Source: Trametes villosa
Lineage: Eukaryota > Basidiomycota > Agaricomycetes > Polyporales > Polyporaceae
Assembly: GCA_002964805.2 (NCBI GenBank)
Contig: PUDQ02000076.1
Coordinates: forward strand, 124,001 to 188,000
Length of the DNA stretch: 64,000 nucleotides
Direction of reading: 5' to 3'
This document shows, piece by piece, positions 36,734-47,073 of the stretch; within the stretch, counting starts at the first letter, position 1; each line of letters begins with the position of its first letter. Both the position numbers and the translations under genes were made by a program. The notes below the pieces were generated by a model that saw nothing but the letters and a program-made list of their open reading frames with translations, had not been told where the DNA came from and made no database searches.

Positions 36734-39700
36734 TTAGACCAGAGGGCGCGGGGCCCACTTCGGGTTGTTCGTTGCGACGTGGCCGACACCGCCGTCAATA
36801 ATCGCATCGGCAACGAGCTCGAGCGACGGCGTGACCGCGGTGTTGTTCAGCGCCCAGAGCGCGACCGCGATGGTGCTAGAAGATGGTCAGTGTATGATCA
36901 ACAAGAACGGGGAGAGAAGGACTCACTTCTTCCCGCGGGGGTCAAGAATACCCACAGGCACAGGGAACGACGCCTGCGGGCCAACATTGGCCACACGCTA
37001 CACACAAACCCCATCAGTCCACTCCTCTACAGGTCCACACTCCGAACGCGCGACGCACCTTGCCGAACTTCCACCCGTTCACGAACAGCAGCGCGCGGTA
37101 CGCCTGGCCCGTCTTGCCCTCCCCGCCGTCGAACACGAAGCTGAACTGCGGGTCCGTGCCCGTGGGCACGTCCAGGTCGACCGTCGTCACGAAGAAGCCG
37201 ACGCCCGCGCCGCCGCCGGGGAGACCCGCGGAGAGGTCGCGCGCGGTGAAGTTTGCGGAGGCGAGGTCGAACCCGGGCAGGTGCCAGCCTGCGCGCTCGG
37301 CGAAGAGGCCGCCCTCGTTCATCACGCCGCGCACCTTGTCCGGGAAGCTAAGCGTGCATCAGCATTTGAGTGTAGAGGGGGAAAGGGAGTGGGGGGGACG
37401 TACTTCTCGTAGCCGCCGACCTTTCCTTGGACCTTCCAGGTCGTGAAGTTGCCGCTGTTGAGCTTGAAGCCGGGGATACCACGCGCCGATTTCTCTGCAT
37501 CACATGTCAGTAGGTGCATCCACACATATCCACACGCTGGAGCACACACCATTCGAGTCCTCGTCGTTACCCATGTTGTCCTGCAGGACGGTGACGACGT
37601 TGTCTTGGCCAACCTTGACCGATCCGTTCGGGAATGTGAACAGCGAGTTGATCTGGTCTGCGCCATTGTAGACGGTGTTAATGAACTGGTCGTTGATCCA
37701 GACCGACGCTGCGAATGCTGCCGTCGTATCACAGTGAGCTATAGAACTGTGGAGACAGCGGCAGAGGGAACGTACAGCTTCCGCCGTTGATGGTCAGGTT
37801 GACGGACGTCTCAGAGCCAGTCCCGTTAAAGTGACCGCGCCAGAGCACGTTGTTCTCGCAGCTGTTGGCGGTCAGGTCAGGTTATCATAAAATACAAGCT
37901 TCCGGCATACTCACAAGCCATAGTCACAGCCTGCGCATCCTGGTCAGCATCGGGATTGTGCTCCACAATTCACGACACTCACCAAACAGCACACGTCCAT
38001 CACCAAACAGCGGCTTCCTCGAGATGTTCGTCGTCGTGTGGTCTGCAACCGTCCACTTCGAGTCATCAAAGCCCGCCTTCACCTCCGGCAAGCTATCCGC
38101 AAACTTCCACCCGGACAACTTCGGCACGCGCACGCCCTTCACCGCCGCGCGCTCCGCAAGGTACCCCGTGAAGAACCCACCGCGCCCGCGCGCGTCCGTT
38201 GCCGCGCGCAGCCCCTCGACACGCTGCCCGTTCCACGTCACCGCGCTCACGCTGGCGGGCGCGATCACGGTGAGTGGTACGCTCGCGTTCAGGTCCCCGC
38301 GCAGCGCGAGCGTGCGGCCATTCGCCTCGAGCGTCGCGTTCCGCACGAGGTATGGCCCGCCGACAAGCACGGTCGTGTTCGTGCCGAACTGCCAGAAGTG
38401 CTCGAACCCGGGGACCGTCTCGCGCGTCTGTGCAGCGATGGGCGGCGCCCAGAACGTCGCGGCCGTGACGGGGTCCGCGAAGAGCACGAGCTGCGTGTCC
38501 GAGTCCCAGATCGTGACGAGCCCCGTGGAGCCCGCGAGGACGCTGATCGTCGTGGGCCCGCGCGCCGCGTCGGCGGTGGCGGCGGTGAAGTGCACGTGCG
38601 AGGAGTCGGTGCGCGCGCCGTTGCCGGTGAGCGTGATCGCGGCCTCGTGCGACTGGTTTGAGTCGCCGAAGAGGAAGAGGACGTCGCGACCGCCGATGGT
38701 GCCCGCGAAGAAGATGGAGGCGGTGGAGTAGAGGACGGCGCCGTGCGCGCCGAAGGTGTAGTCGGTCACGATCACCTTGCTCTGGCGGCCGTCGAGCGCG
38801 ATGCCGTTTGATGTCTGGGGGAGCTTGAGCGCGCCCTTGGAGGTGGGCACGGTGATGTTGAACGAGATGCTCGAACTAGAATTCGCCCGTCAGCTTCAGT
38901 ATCGTCGAATACACAATATGCACGTACGTCGAGGTTGAGTCCGTTTGGCGCGCAATGAAGAACCCGGCGCCGGTGTCGGGGTTCTTGAGGAGTGTGACGA
39001 ACGCCGCGCTGTTGCTAAGGCTGAACCCGGGGATACCGAGCGTCGAGTTTCCGACCCAGTCTGTCTTGCGGAACTCCGGAGACGAGCGGAGGAAGAGGCC
39101 CTGACGCTTCAGCTCGTCATACTTGGCGGAGAGACCGCGAGTTTCGTGGATGGCTGAGCCGTAGTCGTAGCTAAACCACAATAGTTAGCGAGGAGGGCGA
39201 CCCTGTGTAGTAGGAGAACCTACCTAGTGTACACGCCAGGGAAGGGGAACCCAGCCCAGCTTGTGCCACTGTAAATAGATAAGTTTCGGCTGCGGATACC
39301 ACGCGAGCGTAATCTCACCCGTAGACCATGTAGTAAGAAAGCAACTTCGCGTTCGCCGCCCAGTTGTGCTTATAGAACACGTCCTGGAAGTCGGGGCCCG
39401 TGAGCACGCCGCACGCCTCGTAGCCGGGCCCGCCCCAGGGGTCGAACGCGCCGCCCTGGAACTCGGGCATGTACCACGGCTGACCCGGGTTGTTCGTCGT
39501 GTGGTACTCGTGGTAGTTCGTCACGACCGGGCTCCAGTGCGTCGGGTTCGAGCAGTCGAACCCTTGCGGGTACGCGTCCTGCATGGGTTAAACGGTGTCA
39601 GTTAGAGTTTACGGGTTGGGAAGGGGAAGGGGAAGGGGAAGGGGACTGACGAGGCCATAGATGTCGACGGCGCCGGTGCCGTTGATGAAGTTGCGGCCCT

Positions 39701-42095
39701 CACCCGGGTCGTTGTACGTGCTACAGGCAGAGTCAGAAATTGAAGCACGTCGGAGGACGTGTGCTGTGCTTACAGAGGAACGACAATTCCGCCGTCGCGA
39801 TACTGCTTCTCGAGGTTGGCAAAGTACTGAGCGCGCGGGGCCGGGTTCTGAGAATACTCGTTGTCTGTGGCAAGCGGTAAGTGTCAGGACAAAACGGAAG
39901 GCACTGCGAACTGACCGATCTGAATAGCTGAAAGAACCGAGGTTAGCAACAGCTCAAGTCGAGTATAAGAAAGCACATACCTAGGACAGGGCCGCCGGAA
40001 GAGACTTGGTGCGGCAGAGTCTCCTTGATGATGCCGTCGATGTACGGCTCGTAGGCCGCGTTCCAGTCGCTCACGTTGGTCCGGAGGGTGCCCGCGACCT
40101 TGCTGGTCGCCCAGTGGGCAATACCTCCGGCCGTGGTTTCCGCGTTGATCTGTCACATATCGCGTAGTGAGTATCCTCGTACAATCGGAGGGGGTGCGCG
40201 AGTCAGGGCTTGGAAGTATCACTTGGTGAATTGCAAGGCTCGGCCCCAGGCCGGTAAGCCAAAAGCCAGGACGAGCCGGGCTTCGAAGGGGGCGAGAACG
40301 TCCTGTCGCTTGGACACGATGTTCTGCGAAACATGTTCTGCAGAACAACAGAACAAGCGTGGCATTTTCAAGGGATCTCGGGTCCAAACCACACGCCGGA
40401 GGCCGGCGGAAGTGGAATTACGTTCCGGCGGCACGGAGTTCCACTTCCACTCAAATGGGCGACGCGGCCGGACCGAGGGGAGGGCGTGGAAGATGCGTCG
40501 CCAATGCTAGCGCCAAGTGTGTGCATGAATGCGATACCACTGCGCACATGAAGGAGGCAGAGAATGCAGGCGCGAAGATAGCGCAGACGGGAACGACGCG
40601 GGCCTAACTGAGCGAGGTGTAGGCGCCTTCGCGGACACGAGTGTGAACGAAGTGGACGCCTCCGACCCGCACAGCGAAGGCAAGGCTGAGGACAGCCGCA
40701 TGCGCGGAGTGGTCAGCGATCGAGCGCATTGATAAACGCACTACGCCCGCTAGGCCACCAGCGGGTCGAGCCGCGCGTACTTGCGATAAGCCAGGATTGT
40801 CCACCTGTACTGGACCCACACTTCCGCTTCCACTGGGCCAGCTCTACTTCCGCAATCTTGGTATATACTCGTCGCGCTCGAGCCACGCTTGGACGAGTTC
40901 GCCTTTGAGCCTGCTCCTGTCAGACACCTTCAAGGAGAAGATTTGTGGGGCTTACGGCCCATACGGAGTGCCAGGGAGTCGCAGGGGAGTGGTAGGCAGA
41001 GGTGACGCGCGCGGGCACCTCTTGGTGAGCAAGTGGTTCGGCGACCTCCATATGTTCCACGGAACATGTACCGCCGAACGCCTGCGCCAGAGAACCGGAC
41101 TTTCTGGCCCGGGGCGTTAAACGCGTGCGTCAATGACCCTCCGCACGGTAGACGCAATAGCATCCATCGGGCGGACGGCCACAGGGCAGCGCGATACAAG
41201 CCACAGCTCACGCCCCGACCTCAAAACGAACACCGGAGGCAGTGGCTCACGCGCGTCCCGACCGAGTCCCTCTGCTCGTCACCGGCTGGTATGGACTACC
41301 ATGGGGGTTTCCGTCGCACACGCGTGCACCTCGGCCGGCGTGTACGTGCATAGCACAAGAGACGGTTTGCGGTGCGTGGTCGCGAGCCATGGTTTGGAAG
41401 CTCTACTTACGTAAGGGCCTGTCATGGAAGCATCCATGTCAGCGTTGGCCTAGGGACAGGAACAAACGGGAGACATACCGGGGCGGAGTACGATGAGGAT
41501 ACCAGCGAGCTTGGCTGCGTCATAGATGGGCTGCAGAGCCCGCCAGTCGTCGAAGTCGAGGACACCCGGTGCAGGGTTAGTCGCGCCCACTACACATGTA
41601 TCGTTAGCGAACATGCGCAACCTCGAAGGGTTGTATGTGAATGAGCGCACTATGGATGTAGATGCTGGAAACATCGTGTCAGTAACCATGACCCGAACTC
41701 ATCGCGCCTCACGATTAGACATACCTAACAGCGTTTAGACCGGCGGCAACGAACTTCTGGAAGATGTCGAGCCAGAGGTCCGGCACCGGGAGACGGAAAG
41801 TGTGAAACTCTCCGGAGCTGTGGCGTAGTTAGGCATGTCGACCTCGTATGACAGCACTCAGAAAAGCCTACTGGATAAAGGTGCGTTGCCCGTGGAGGAA
41901 GATGGTGTAATTGTCCCACTGGACGGCATCACTGAAGCCGTCGTCCTTGCGGGGTGGTTCTGCTCTGGCGGCCAGATGAATGGCGTCCTTAGTGGCAGAC
42001 GCAGACGTGCGTAGGGTCGCCGGCCATGTCAGCAGAACGAGACAGAGAGAAACAAGAGCGGGGAAGGCCCAGGAGCGGGAACGACGCCAGAGCAT
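36734..42095 (-). CDS. GH35 beta-galactosidase, copy 1
   Basis: This is a secreted family-35 beta-galactosidase hydrolysing terminal beta-galactosyl residues. The start at 42095 follows TATAAA at 42156-42161 and opens a signal peptide ([14 protein letters not shown]). Then come [86 protein letters not shown], the acid/base Glu in DNEYSQ (about 39850) and the nucleophile Glu in [14 protein letters not shown] (about 39465). Downstream are the beta-galactosidase domains 2-3 and two jelly-roll domains, ending [11 protein letters not shown]. The gene has many introns and three micro-exons: 41651-41664 (14 nt), 41411-41418 (8 nt) and 39916-39927 (12 nt). The intron after the 8-nt exon is 1.26 kb. 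The family's HWG reads HMG here if the 14-nt exon is spliced as drawn. Paralogue: 59914-63986. Confidence 0.9.
39616..39645. repeat. GGGGAA tandem repeat in a GH35 intron
   Basis: About five units of GGGGAA stand in tandem on the plus strand, inside an intron of the minus-strand GH35 gene. The transcript therefore carries UUCCCC repeats, and the plus strand could form a G-quadruplex. Confidence 0.8.
40154..41410. other. Oversized GH35 intron, possible insertion
   Basis: This 1,257-nt intron separates the 8-nt micro-exon from the INAETTAGG exon. The same intron in the paralogue is under 55 nt. No gene is visible inside. Short palindromes occur (GTTCTGCAGAAC at about 40335, GTTCCACGGAAC at about 41054). 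An imperfect direct repeat (CTTCCAA...CTCGCG on the minus strand) lies near both ends. A mobile or non-autonomous insertion is plausible but not shown. Confidence 0.55.
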
Positions 42096-43029
42096 GCTTG
42101 TGGTGATGCGACGCCCGGCGGTCTGGGGGACTCCCGGGAGCTCGTCCTGGCGGGCTTTATAGTCCATCGCGTTCGCCGATGACGAGAACGCGTTTCTCTT
42201 CGAATAGGGCATCATCGGAGGCTGATCATGAGTTGCGCACTGGGGCGGACCGGCGGGGCTCATCGTGGTCTGCGAGCAAGAAGGCCGGCGCGGAGCCGCC
42301 CGTCCCAACAGGGCAGAAACGCGGTCACGTGCGGTGGCGCCTGACCCCCCATGGGGTTTCCCCGCCGGAGAATCGCTTGTCGTCCTTCCACCATCGCCCT
42401 CTGACCCTCGTCAGCGGTGGAGCGCATCATGCTGCAGCCTCGCTTCTCTGTGCCTCGCTCGCTTGCATCACCGCACTCGAGATCATCTCACCGGCGGCTC
42501 GTTCTCGCGGACTTAACACGACCGTTGTACCGTCAGATCCGTTGACGTATTCTTCAGTTTCACAGGTGGTGTTGCACCTTTTACGACGACCACAGCACAT
42601 GCAACACGCAAAGTTGGCGGCCCGGGAGCGACCATCGCATCAACATAGTCCGAGACCTTTGCTCCTGATTTCACGGGTCGCCGGGGTACTTGTAAAATGG
42701 GGTCGCCACGGCCGTTTACGTTACACTCTACTGAGTCCAGAGAGCACTTCGGTGACGCGGAACACCGGAAGAGAAGAGAATGTCCCGTTACATCGCTCTA
42801 GACGGGCCCCGAGCTGTGCGTTCCGTCGTAGTCTCCGCTCTACGTCCCAACCGAAGGCGGATGACTGACCGCGTGTGCCGAGCTGCTGGGTCAGTGCTTA
42901 TTGCACGAGTACGTATGAAAGGTCCTGCTGTGGGCCGGATATTGCACCACGGCGGACGAGTATGGCATCAAAAGTCGTGAAGAAACTACTGTAGAGTGCA
43001 GGGCAGACCCGAGAGCGAGCGAAAAAAAG
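42096..43029. other. Upstream region of GH35 copy 1
   Basis: This 0.9 kb holds the TATAAA box (42156-42161, minus) of the GH35 gene. Minus-strand coding potential continues upstream of the chosen start to 42308, but the TATA position and signal peptide argue for 42095. Nothing else is recognised up to the tRNA. Confidence 0.5.
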
Positions 43030-43101
43030 TTCCGACACGGGGAATCGAACCCCGGGCTATCGCGTGAGAGGCGATAATGTTAGCCACTACACCATATCGG
43101 A
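43030..43101 (-). tRNA. tRNA-Glu(CTC), copy 1
   Basis: A 72-nt intronless tRNA. The acceptor TCCGATA pairs with TGTCGGA (one wobble), discriminator A. The A box is TGGTGTAGTGG, the B box GGTTCGATTCC, and the anticodon loop CTCTCAC gives CTC. A short T-run follows on the minus strand (AAAAAAA at 43022-43028 on plus), consistent with Pol III termination. The sequence is identical to the tRNA at 59659-59730. Confidence 0.95.
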
Positions 43102-43719
43102 TTGAAAGTAGCGTCCTTTGTGGACATCAGGATCGTAAACAGACCCCGGCGCACTTGTACTGAATCCTGATCTCTCCAATTCTGACGAATTCGTCGCGGC
43201 GGGCCTTTCATCACCAGTACCACCATGTTCGTTCCGGCTCGAAATACCATCGACAAGCCTAACCGCTGCAAGTTGTGCATAGTTCGAGCTATCCCCATAA
43301 CACGGGGAACCGGCGAACGAAACGAATCGTTTTGAAGCACTGACCAAGCGGAAGCATGCACACCACACCACCAGCGCCGTAGCCCGTGCCCCCTCACTGC
43401 TAGCGGTCGTTTTAACGTCATATCAACCATAACATCCCGCCATCGAACTCCGATTGGTAGGTATTGCAGCTATATAATGCACGGCTCTATCACTCACTCG
43501 GTGAACTAGATATAGAGTCGATATCTCTCTGAGAAATCGCCACATTGCACGGGTCCGTGCGTGCAGGAGCTCGTGCAGGTCAAGAACGAGGACATGTCAC
43601 ACTCTCACGCGCCCGACATGAGCGACAGGTCGCAGGTTCACCGTCTTCAGAAGCCTGCGCTGGTACCAGCTCGTGTTTGGGACGTTCAAGATACCTGACG
43701 CGTCATGCTGCCCCTAAGG

Positions 43720-44470
43720 TGTACCACCGGTGCAATGCTCCCCTCAGGCGCATTGTGTGGTACCTTTTCCAAACTCACTCGGCTCAGCTGGAGGTAAGCA
43801 CATCGGAGATCTACATAGCCAATCTATAATGAGATCTCTGACGGCGCATACAATCTCTTAGACTAGCTTGATCTCGAAAATCTCGGACGTAGGCCGGACC
43901 TGCGGTGGACGGAGGCGAAGAAGGCCGCCGGGCAAAGCGGGGAGTGGCGGCCATGTCTTCGAGCCACGGAGCACAGTCACCTCAGGACGCTCCATTAGTT
44001 CGGACCTGGGTGGCCAGTGTGCCTGAGGCCTCCTGGCGTAGGCCTGGAGTATACGGTCTCCAGCGATCCGGTAAACGACTGGAAGGGCGGAGTCGCGGAT
44101 ACATCTCTACAGCCAGGACGAATGCTGTACCTTGAGGCGGAATGCGCCGTACACTGCGATTTACGGCGGTTTCCAGGTGAGCATGACTGCCGCACATCAT
44201 CGTTCAAGTAGCTTGTCACTAATAGTGGGTTAGGTGGCCGACACCGAGGTTCCGGAATACTCCACCCGCTTTTGCATCGGTCGTCCAAGCTTATTCGTGG
44301 AGCATGTCCGGCGGGCGGGCTCGCCGCTACTAGGCCTCCACGCACAAAAGCGCCACCAGGTGCATAGCTGTCCAAGGCACGGGCTCCCCGACAATGCCCT
44401 CCCGCTCGGACGTCCAAGCTGGGGATCCCGCCTGGTATATATGTTGCGACGCCATAGCGTAGGATACCCC
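43720..44470 (+). repeat. Inverted segmental duplication, arm 2 (zinc-finger upstream region)
   Basis: Counterpart of 18590-19310. The match includes CTCAGCTGGAGGTAAGC-like and TACATAGCCAA blocks (about 43780-43822), GAGATCTCTGACGGCGCA (about 43830-43848), GGACGGAGGCGAAGAAGGCC (about 43906), and the TATA plus GCCATAGCGTAGGA block (44436-44464). Confidence 0.75.
44436..44442 (+). promoter_or_regulatory. TATA box of zinc-finger copy 2
   Basis: TATATAT about 120 bp before the ATG at 44561, followed by GCCATAGCGTAGGA as in copy 1. Preservation of this block in both promoters, while flanking bases differ, may mark a shared regulatory site. Confidence 0.65.
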
Positions 44471-44560
44471 CATCCTCACTCGTTCCATTCCCTCCTCGAG
44501 AGGAGATTCTGTCCGCTCTGTTATCCGCCCTCCCCAGTTACCTTCTTCACAACCTCAAAA

Positions 44561-46264
44561 ATGGCTCCCCAGCGGCGCAAGCGCAAGTCGACGGTCGATC
44601 TCAGGCCGGACAAGGGCGAGTGCGACGAGTGCGGGGAATACTGCCATAGAGATCTCCGCCGCCACAAGCTGTCGCACTTGGAGGAGGCGGAAAGGTGCGC
44701 GTCCTGCTCTTACACCCAGGTCACAATTCACTGACCCCAGGCGTAGACCATTCCCCTGCCCCTTTGACTTCTGCGAGAGGCGGTTCAACCAAAAGCCAAA
44801 CCTGGACGTTCACGTCAACAAATGGCAGTGAGTATCGTCTCCCTCGTACCGTCGTCTCCGCGCTCAGTCGACATCCACCACACCAGCACTGGCACCCGCC
44901 CGTACATCTGCCCCCACTTCTGGAAGGACGAGTGGGACATCGTCTCTCCCTGCGCCGCGCGCTTCGATGACCCCGCTTCGCTCTCGCGCCACCGCAAGCG
45001 GCGACACGGACATGACAAGAACGACAAGGACCAGGTGTACGACATCCGCTTCCTCAAGCGCGCACGGCAAGACAAGGACCGCCGCAAATACGAGGTCGAG
45101 CTCCCGGCGGAAGCGGTGCGGCGCGTGACGGAGAGGTGGAGGGGTGTGCCGGGCGGGACGGACGCGCTGGTGCTGCCGTTCCAGGACGGTGGGGTCGGGG
45201 CTGCTGTGCAGGATGCAGCTGAGTCCTCCTCCGCGTCCACGTCTAACCTCGCGCCGGCCTCTTCCACGGCGTCTGGCACTTTGCTCTCTCCTTCGCCTAC
45301 CCCTGCGCCCCCGCATGCCTCATCTCCCTCTTCGTCCGGGCCCTCGCAGGGCTCCAGCTCTTCCGGCTTCTCACAGGTCTCGGGACCGTCGTCCCAGAGC
45401 TCTGTCTACTCCGCCCTCGGGTCGCCGGCGGTCACTTCCGGCTCGTCGTCTCGCACCTCCTCGGGAAGGAGCTCCCGTGCCTCGAGCCGGCCGTGGTTCC
45501 TCGACGTGCCCGGCGCCGCGGGGATGGACCAGCCCGCCCCGCTCAACGTCGGTATGAGCAGCCGCAACGACCTCTTCTCCGGAGCCCCCTACGCCATCAG
45601 CCCCGTTGGCACCCCGAGGACCTACCGCAACAGGGCCCTCCAGTACCCTCGGCGCATGGCACCGTATCCTCCCATCCAACGCCAAAACGCTTACAGCCGT
45701 CCGAACGCATCCCTCTATGGACAGGTCCCACCCCAGTATCCCGCCATGCCGCAGTACAACCTGTCCCTCGCCATGCCGCAGTACGACCTGCCTCTCGCCA
45801 TGCCGCAGTACAACCCGTACCCCGCCGCACCCGCCGCACCTTCCGGTATGGGCTGGAACCTCCCTGGTACGTCGTCCACGCCCTTCCCTGACCCGACGTT
45901 CGGCTCGGGCATGGGCGTCGACGTGAGGATGGGCATTGGTATGGGCATGGGCATGGGCGCGAACGCTGGCACGAACATGGGCATGGGCGTGAACGCTGGC
46001 ACGAACATGGGCATGGGCTTGAACGTCCCCGACATGTTCCCGCCCTTCGACTTCGGCACTGGCATGCCGCAAGTCCCCCTCGCGGGACAGCCCCAGCATC
46101 AGCCCTACTTCCCTGCAGGATCCCAGGGGTGGGACATGCCGGGCTACTCGCGCGGGTCGTCGCCGACCGACTCGTCAAGCTCCTCGATGCCGTCGTCGCC
46201 GCAGATGCGGCGCAGGTACGGGTCGGATGTCCAGGACGCGTTCGAGTTCCGCTACAGGCAATGA
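44561..46264 (+). CDS. C2H2 zinc-finger protein with Met/Gly-rich tail, copy 2
   Basis: Three exons (44561-44694, 44741-44827, 44887-46264) give 532 residues. The finger modules are CDECGEYCHRDLRRHKLSH, CPFDFCERRFNQKPNLDVHVNKWH, and ICPHFW...CAARFDDPASLSRHRKRRHGH after an HTGTRPY linker. They are followed by a basic helix (IRFLKRARQDKDRRKYEVEL) and TERWRGVPGGTDALVLPF, shared with copy 1. The tail is Ser/Pro-rich, with a repeated MPQYxLxLA segment (three units near 45755-45815) and Met-Gly repeats (MGMGVNAGTNMGMG). It ends SPQMRRRYGSDVQDAFEFRYRQ. It is about 100 residues longer than copy 1, mostly from tail repeats. The gene is convergent with an LRR-like gene. A DNA-binding role is inferred from the fingers. 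Confidence 0.87.
45755..45815 (+). repeat. In-frame 30-nt tandem repeat in zinc-finger copy 2
   Basis: ATGCCGCAGTACxACCTG-type units recur three times in frame, each encoding MPQY(N/D)L(S/P)LA or a close variant. They expand the tail relative to copy 1, which has a single PYNPYA segment here. Confidence 0.75.
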
Positions 46265-46893
46265 CCGCTGCTTGTCGCTGGGGCGTCGCTCCTTCAAAAT
46301 TCACAGTGGTTTCCTCTCACTTGAAGAAACCCTCTCTCTCTCCCCTCTCATCCTCATCTACCATTACATTATCTGTATCTACGTTGTGTTCCGCCTTTCC
46401 ACCTGTCCCCTCGCCGTCCTGTGTTCATATCATGTCCCAGTTCCTACGACACATACCTTGATCTCGTTATCACACCTCCTTTACTGTACTCTACCTACGA
46501 TATTATGCGCCAGATCATCTGTTGCTCACTATGCTCCCCATCTACTCCCTATGCCTTCCTTTCTCAAAACGATCACCTGCCGCTAGTATACCGTCGCTGA
46601 CATACATACCAGCTTCTCTGGGTTACCAGGTCCTCCGTACCATATTATACTCTATGCCATATGCTCTCTCTCACGCCTGTGTACCTCCCTCAACACTCCC
46701 CCAATCGGCTTTCATGAACATATGTTGAGGTAAGCCATTTACCGTAGTTCAAAGATACGTGCTAACATTCTCCTAGGTATGCTTCACCCGCCTCCAATGT
46801 ACGAAACCGGCTGTCTCTGTGAGCGCGTATATCAAGTGCACCGCGGTCTAGGGAGACTCCGTACCCTCGCCGCAACGAAGGCAGCTCGTGTCG
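45990..46893 (+). repeat. Inverted segmental duplication of the convergent module, arm A
   Basis: The 3' end of the zinc-finger gene, the spacer and the 3' end of an LRR-like gene match the reverse complement of about 55470-56345 in order. Examples are TTCATGAACATAT, GTGCTAACATTCTCCTAGGT and GTATGCTTCACCCGCCTCCAAT. The spacer is better conserved than the coding ends. Confidence 0.85.
46781..46893 (-). pseudogene. 3' remnant of an LRR-like gene
   Basis: The minus strand matches the last exon of the LRR-like gene at 55368-55601: the AGEAYL end at 46781-46800, the FR/RDG part, then the LPS segment near 46870-46893. It has internal deletions and no open frame. It is the decayed partner of zinc-finger copy 2 in the duplicated module and abuts the intact LRR-like gene at 47074. 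Confidence 0.75.
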
Positions 46894-46966
46894 CCAGAAG
46901 GGATGGGAACGAGACTACGGCACGTTAGCGCCAGAAGGGATGGGAGCGAGACTAGCCGTGGGGCAC
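46893..46966. repeat. Short direct tandem repeat
   Basis: CGCCAGAAGGGATGGGA followed by CGAGACTA occurs twice (from about 46893 and 46930) with one base difference, at the junction between the LRR remnant and the next LRR gene. It may mark a duplication or repair junction. Confidence 0.7.
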
Positions 46967-47073
46967 GCCGAGGGCCAACAATCGGTGAGCGCTCAACATA
47001 CTTCATCGGCGCCGACGTATACCATTCATACAGTGTATATAACACAAGACTAACACTACCGTGCCCATTCATC

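Larger units (their letters stand above)
43102..44560. other. Upstream region of zinc-finger copy 2
   Basis: From about 43550 to 44470 this region is the inverted duplicate of 18590-19420. It includes a very degenerate counterpart of the UPF0047 fragment at about 43580-43660. The part between 43102 and 43540 shows no gene. Confidence 0.55.
46265..47073. other. Spacer between convergent zinc-finger and LRR-like genes
   Basis: This C/T-rich 3' flank of zinc-finger copy 2 matches 55620-56100 in inverted orientation. It ends in a remnant LRR-like 3' end and a short tandem repeat, both listed separately. Confidence 0.6.

Noticed and set aside
38038..38661. 207-residue plus-strand frame antisense to GH35 copy 1
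   Set aside because: Extremely Arg-rich and fully explained as the antisense of conserved GH35 exons.
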